DNA of 64,000 nucleotides, taken from assembly GCA_012861695.1 (NCBI GenBank), contig JAAOOA010000458.1:26001-90000 (forward strand), written 5' to 3'. The notes beneath the pieces are model-generated. The model ran no database searches, was not told the DNA's origin, and saw only the letters and a program-made list of their open reading frames with translations. Source of the stretch: Trematomus loennbergii (taxonomy: Eukaryota > Chordata > Actinopteri > Perciformes > Nototheniidae). Below are positions 59,088-64,000 of the stretch, one piece after another. Made by a program: the position numbers and the translations under genes. Within the stretch, counting starts at the first letter, position 1. Every line of letters starts with the position of its first letter.

Positions 59088-59251
59088 ATGAAGGAAGTCA
59101 GTACATGTGTGGGCATCCAGAGAACTGCATCCTTCCTGTGAAGAACTACTCAGAACTGGTCCTGAACAGTGACACTGACGCTCTGATCCTGAGCGCACTG
59201 AAACACATCCTCCAGTTAGGAAACGACCACGTCAACAAACACTATGCATGA
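59088..59251 (+). pseudogene. IFI44-like unit 2, last coding exon (broken)
   Basis: Four bases shorter than 31,694-31,861, with a frame change near 59,115. The end [13 protein letters not shown] and TGA are preserved in one frame. Confidence 0.7.
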
Positions 59252-59325
59252 TGACTACTTGATGCAACATACAGAGTCAATTCATACATACAACACATAT
59301 TCATGTATAAAAGACTTACAAAAAA

Positions 59326-62300
59326 TTGGCAAGGCAAGGCAAGGCAAGGCAAGTTTATTTATATAGCACCTTTCAACACAAGGCAATTCAAAGTGCTTTA
59401 CAAAAAAATGAAAGACATTAAGAAAATGGCATTTAAAATCAGTCAAAAAGAAAAGATAATAAAATAAACATTAAAAGAAAAAATACATGAATAAAAGTTA
59501 CAGTGCAGTTTGAGATGTGAATAGTTCAATTAAAAGCAGCGGCAAAAAGAAAAGTCTTCAACCTGGATTTAAAAGTAGTCAGAGTTGCAGCGGGCTTCAG
59601 AACAGGAGTGATGTGATCCACTTTCTTAGTGTCAGTGAGGAACCAGTGTAAAGACTTCAGAACAGGACTGATCCACTTTCTTAGTGTTCATTGTGAGTGA
59701 GGAACCAGTGTAAAGACTTCAGAACAGGACTGATGTGATCCACCAGTTCTCTTAGTCAGTGAGAACCAGTGTAAAGACTTCAGAACAGGACTGATCCACT
59801 CTCTTAGTGTAGTGAGGAACCAGTGTAAAGACTTCAGAACAGGACTGATCCACTCTCTTAGTGTCAGTGAGGAACCAGTGTAAAGACTTCAGAACAGGAC
59901 TGATGTGATCCACTTTCTTAGTGTTCAGTGAGGAACCAGTGTAAAGACTTCAGAACAGGACTGATCCACTCTCTTTGTCTTAGTTCAGAACGTTTGATCC
60001 ACTCTCTTAGTGTTAGTGATGTGATCCACTCTCTTAGTGTCAGAGAGGAACCAGTGTAAAGACTTCAGAACAGGACTGATCCACTCTCTTAGTGTTAGTG
60101 AGGAACCAGTGTAAAGACTTCAGAACAGGACTGATCCACTTTCTTAGTGTCAGTGAGGAACCAGTGTAAAGACTTCAGAACAGGACTGATCCACTTTTAG
60201 TGTCAGTGAGGAACCAGTGTAAAGACTTCAGAACAGGAGTGATCCACTTTCTTAGTGTCAGTGAGGAACCAGTGTAAGACTTCAGAACAGGAGTGATCCA
60301 CTTTCTTAGTGTTAGTGAGGAACCAGTGTAAAGACTTCAGAACTGGACTGATCCACTTCTTAGTGTTAGTGAGGAACCAGTGTAAAGACTTCAGAACTGG
60401 ACTGATCCACTTTCTTAGTGTCAGTGAGGAACCAGTGTAAGGACTTCAGAACAGGACTGATCCACTTTCTTAGTGTTAGTGAGGAACCAGTGTAAGACTT
60501 CAGAACAGGACTGATCCACTTTCTTAGTGTTAGTGAGGAACCAGTGTAAAGACTTCAGAACTGGACTGATCCACTTTCTTAGTGTCAGTGAGGAACCAGT
60601 GTAAGGACTTCAGAACAGGACTGATCCACTTTCTTAGTGTCAGTGAGGAACCAGTGTAAAGACTTCAGAACAGGACTGATCCACTTTCTTAGTGTTAGTG
60701 AGGAACCAGTGTAAGGACTTCAGAACAGGACTGATGTGATCCACTTTCTTAGTGTCAGTGAGGAACCAGTGTATAGACTTCAGAACTGGACTGATCCACT
60801 TTCTTAGTGTCAGTGAGGAACCAGTGTAAGGACTTCAGAACAGGACTGATCCACTTTCTTAGTGTCAGTGAGGAACCAGTGTAAAGACTTCAGAACAGGA
60901 CTGATCCACTTTCTTAGTGTTAGTGAGGAACCAGTGTAAGACTTCAGAATGGACTGATCCACTTTCTTAGTGTCAGTGAGGAACCAGTGTAAAGACTTCA
61001 GAACTGGACTGATCCACTTTCTTAGTGTCAGTGAGGAACCAGTGTAAGGACTTCAGAACAGGACTGATCCACTTTCTTAGTGTCAGTGAGGAACCAGTGT
61101 AAAGACTTCAGAACAGGACTGATCCACTTTCTTAGTGTCAGTGAGGAACCAGTGTAAAGACTTCAGAACAGGACTGATCCACTTTCTTAGTGTTAGTGAG
61201 GAACCAGTGTAAAGACTTCAGAACAGGACTGATCCACTTTCTTAGTGTTAGTGAGGAACCAGTGTAAAGACTTCAGAACAGGACTGATCCACTTTCTTAG
61301 TGTTAGTGAGGAACCAGTGTAAAGACTTCAGAACAGGACTGATCCACTTTCTTAGTGTTAGTGAGGAACCAGTGTAAAGACTTCAGAACTGGACTGATCC
61401 ACTTTCTTAGTGTCAGTGAGGAACCAGTGTAAGGACTTCAGAACAGGACTGATCCACTTTCTTAGTGTCAGTGAGGAACCAGTGTAAAGACTTCAGAACA
61501 GGACTGATCCACTTTCTTAGTGTTAGTGAGGAACCAGTGTAAGGACTTCAGAACAGGACTGATGTGATCCACTTTCTTAGTGTCAGTGAGGAACCAGTGT
61601 AAAGACTTCAGAACAGGACTGATCCACTTTCTTAGTGTTAGTGAGGAACCAGTGTAAAGACTTCAGAACAGGACTGATCCACTTCTTAGTGTTAGTGAGG
61701 AACCAGTGTAAAGACTTCAGAACTGGACTGATCCACTTTCTTAGTGTCAGTGAGGAACCAGTGTAAAGACTTCAGAACAGGACTGATCCACTTTCTTAGT
61801 GTCAGTGAGGAACCAGTGTAAAGACTTCAGAACAGGACTGATCCACTTTCTTAGTGTCAGAGAGGAACCAGTGTAAAGACTTCAGAACAGGACTGATCCA
61901 CTTTCTTAGTGTTAGTGAGGAACCAGTGTAAAGACTTCAGAACTGGACTGATCCACTTTCTTAGTGTTAGTGAGGAACCAGTGTAAAGACTTCAGAACTG
62001 GACTGATCCACTTTCTTAGTGTCAGTGAGGAACCAGTGTAAAGACTTCAGAACAGGACTGATCCACTTTCTTAGTCTCAGAGAGGAACCAGTGTAAAGAC
62101 TTCAGAACAGGACTGATCCACTTTCTTAGTGTTAGTGAGGAACCAGTGTAAGGACTTCAGAACAGGACTGATCCACTTTCTTAGTGTTAGTGAGGACTCG
62201 AGCAGCAGCGTTCTGAATTAGCTGCAGCTTTCTAATAGATGTGTTAGTGAGACCTGCAAAGACACCATTACAGTAGTCCAGTCTACTGAAGATAAAAGCA

Positions 62301-62630
62301 TGGACAAGTTTTCCAGATCCTGCTGTGACATTAGTCTTTTAATCCTAGATATGTTCTTTAGGTGATAGTAGGCTGATTTAGTAACTGTTTTAATGTGACT
62401 GTTGAAACTCAGGTCAGAGTCCATGACTACACCTAGATTTCTGGCTGTATCTGTTGTTTTGAACATTGCAGACTGAAGCTCAGCGCTAACTTTTATACGT
62501 TCTGCCTTGGCTCCAAAAACCATTACCTCAGTTTGATCTTTGTTTAATTGGAGAAAGTTCTGACACATCCAGTCATTGATTTGTTCAATGCACTTACTCA
62601 GTTGGTACGTCTTCTATACATGAATATGTG
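59326..62630 (-). pseudogene. L2/CR1-like LINE, 5'-truncated, unit 2, with expanded tail
   Basis: Copy of 31,939-32,650: AAGGCAAGG tail at 59,329-59,352 and the minus-strand WMCQNFLQLNKD and LGVVMDSDLSFNSHIK frame at 62,218-62,590. Between tail and coding part the 55-bp array has grown. Confidence 0.65.
59636..62195. repeat. 55-bp minisatellite, about 46 units, unit 2 only
   Basis: Unit GAGGAACCAGTGTAAAGACT, then TCAGAACAGGACTGATCC and ACTTTCTTAGTGTTAGT. Variants differ at AACAGG/AACTGG, TGTTAGT/TGTCAGT and an extra GATGTGATCC. The equivalent place in unit 1 (about 32,190-32,240) has one partial unit only. Confidence 0.97.
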
Positions 62631-62989
62631 TCCCCGGTGTTCCAGGGAACTCACCAAGTGTCAGAAAACACAACCCTCTCTATTTTCCTCCATACCCAAA
62701 TCTCTAAAAAAGGGGCTGCAACGGATCTGATAAAAACTGATCCAGATTTGAACACTGTCCTGACGTCAGGACGGTGGCGCTACGGCTATTGGGCCAACTC
62801 CACCAATCAGGAGGAGACAGCCACGGCCATTGCCGTTCCAAAGCGCTGGAGACGCTGTAGTACATATGCCAGGCCTGTAAGTGGCGCTGTAGTCTGCCAC
62901 AAAAGCAGCGAAGAAGACTTCCCGCCCATAGTTACCATGGTTCCTAGTGCATAAAATACATATTTACACTGTTTGTATGCTCTTGGATT

Positions 62990-62995
62990 AATAAA
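62990..62995 (+). terminator. Candidate poly(A) signal, unit 2
   Basis: AATAAA at the position equivalent to 33,032-33,037. Confidence 0.4.
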
Positions 62996-63386
62996 GTATT
63001 CTGGTTCTGATTATTCACTAAGCAGCAAACTTTTATTTATTTTATTTCCTGGTTTTCCTACAAAAGCAAACACAAGATCTCCGTGATGCTCATTTAAACA
63101 AAACTGAAAGATGAAGCAACATGTAAATTGAAACCTGAATATCCATCAGCTGCTGTTCCACCACAGCTCCAGCAGAGGGCGGCAGGCTCTATATTATAAT
63201 ACTACATCTACACAAAGATATCAATAATTATAAACCCCTGGAATAAAACCATATCAATAATGAATGTTCTATAATGAGCATTAAACTGTACAGTATATCT
63301 CTGCTGTGTACAATACTTTGAAGATAGTACTGGATAGTAACTACCTTTACTCAGGTACTGCACTTCTGGGGTACTTTGAGTATTTT

Positions 63387-64000
63387 GAGTTTTAGGATCA
63401 TGATGCTGACTCATATCAGGTTTAGGACTCATTATGCTGACTCATATCAGGGTTTAGGATCATAATGCTGACTCATATCAGGGTTTAGGATCATAATGCT
63501 GACTCATGTCAGGTTTAGGATCATGATGCTGACTCATATCAGGGTTTAGGATCATGATGCTGACTCATATCAGGGTTTAGGATCATTATGCTGACTCATA
63601 TCAGGGTTTAGGATCATGATGCTGACTCATATCAGGGTTTAGGATCATGATACTGACTCATATCAGGGTTTAGGATCATGATGCTGACTCATATCAGGGT
63701 TTAGGACTCATTATGCTGACTCATATCAGGGTTTAGGACTCATTATGCTGACTCATATCAGGGTTTAGGATCATAATGCTGACTCATATCAGGGTTTAGG
63801 ATCATAATGCTGACTCATGTCAGGGTTTAGGATCATAATGCTGACTCAGGTCAGGGTTTAGGATCATGATGCTGACTCATCAGGGTTTAGGATCATAATG
63901 CTGACTCATATCAGGGTTTAGGACTCATAATGCTGACTCATATCAGGGTTTAGGACTCATTATGCTGACTCATATCAGGGTTTAGGATCATAATGCTGAC
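63387..64000. repeat. 31-bp minisatellite with AP-1/MARE core, unit 2, cut by window end
   Basis: Same unit as 33,433-34,297. About 20 units visible before the window ends. Confidence 0.95.

Larger units (their letters stand above)
52145..59251 (+). pseudogene. IFI44-like gene, unit 2 (frame-broken paralogue)
   Basis: Exons equivalent to unit 1: 52145-52196, 52281-52314, 53018-53211, 57094-57255, 58224-58392, 58509-58609 and 59088-59251, all with GT-AG borders. The third has two one-base losses (near 53,050 and 53,136) and a three-base gain, giving a stop at 53,100-53,102 before the P-loop codons. The fifth has three one-base losses and the last has a one-base and a three-base loss. The fourth and sixth are open. 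Promoter and ISRE persist, so a transcript may still be made. The losses sit mostly in short runs, so assembly error is a real alternative. Confidence 0.75.

Overview
The window reads as teleost fish nuclear DNA. Fish-type DNA transposon remnants (hAT, Harbinger, piggyBac), L2-like and I-like LINE fragments, a chromodomain Ty3/Gypsy element, long CA/TG microsatellites, intron/exon structure with GT-AG splice sites and an interferon-inducible GTPase gene all point that way. No bacterial, CRISPR, rRNA or canonical tRNA features are seen. All assignments come from reading the sequence; no database was searched.

The backbone is a tandem segmental duplication with a period of roughly 30 kb. Unit 1 runs from about 5,980 to 34,300 and unit 2 from about 36,731 past the end of the window. 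Each unit carries, in order: a fragment of a B30.2/SPRY domain on the minus strand, a LINE/SINE 3' tail, a short shared segment, and an IFI44-like gene on the plus strand with an ISRE and TATA promoter, a 5' non-coding exon and seven coding exons. The gene in unit 1 (coding exons 24,862-31,861) is open for 297 codons with all exon phases matching. The unit 2 copy (52,145-59,251) keeps promoter and splice sites but has several small indels and an early stop at 53,100-53,102.

Because the units are paralogous, each serves as the empty-site control for insertions in the other. Unit 1 alone carries a 12.5-kb element with about 450-bp terminal inverted repeats (9,292-21,782). Inside that element are an L2-like LINE fragment, an endogenous retrovirus with two LTRs, an I-like LINE split by a 3.0-kb foldback element, and a piggyBac MITE. 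Unit 1 alone also carries a 948-bp element with 101-bp perfect TIRs (23,353-24,300), a Harbinger-like MITE (6,133-7,146) and a short LINE tail in the last intron. Unit 2 alone carries a four-level nest in intron 1: three hAT elements one inside another, and in the innermost a 5.27-kb chromodomain Gypsy element (41,231-46,501).

The Gypsy element is the best preserved mobile element. It has equal-length 433-bp LTRs, a 5-bp target duplication, gag with a CCHC knuckle, a gag/pol -1 frameshift signal (GGGAAAA, 5-nt spacer, 10-bp stem), and protease, reverse transcriptase, RNase H, integrase and chromodomain segments. Its primer binding site is complementary to the predicted 5' end of its own RNA, the self-priming arrangement of the Tf1/sushi group. 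One frame break lies in the integrase part.

Minisatellites are the other theme. A 25-bp array lies at 3,774-5,526, outside the duplication. Inside it are a 30-bp array carrying CACGTG (5 units in one copy, about 35 in the other), a 72-bp array, a 31-bp array carrying TGCTGACTCA, and a 55-bp array of about 46 units in unit 2 that grew out of a LINE tail present as a single unit in unit 1. Nearly all long uninterrupted reading frames in the window outside the Gypsy element are by-products of these arrays.
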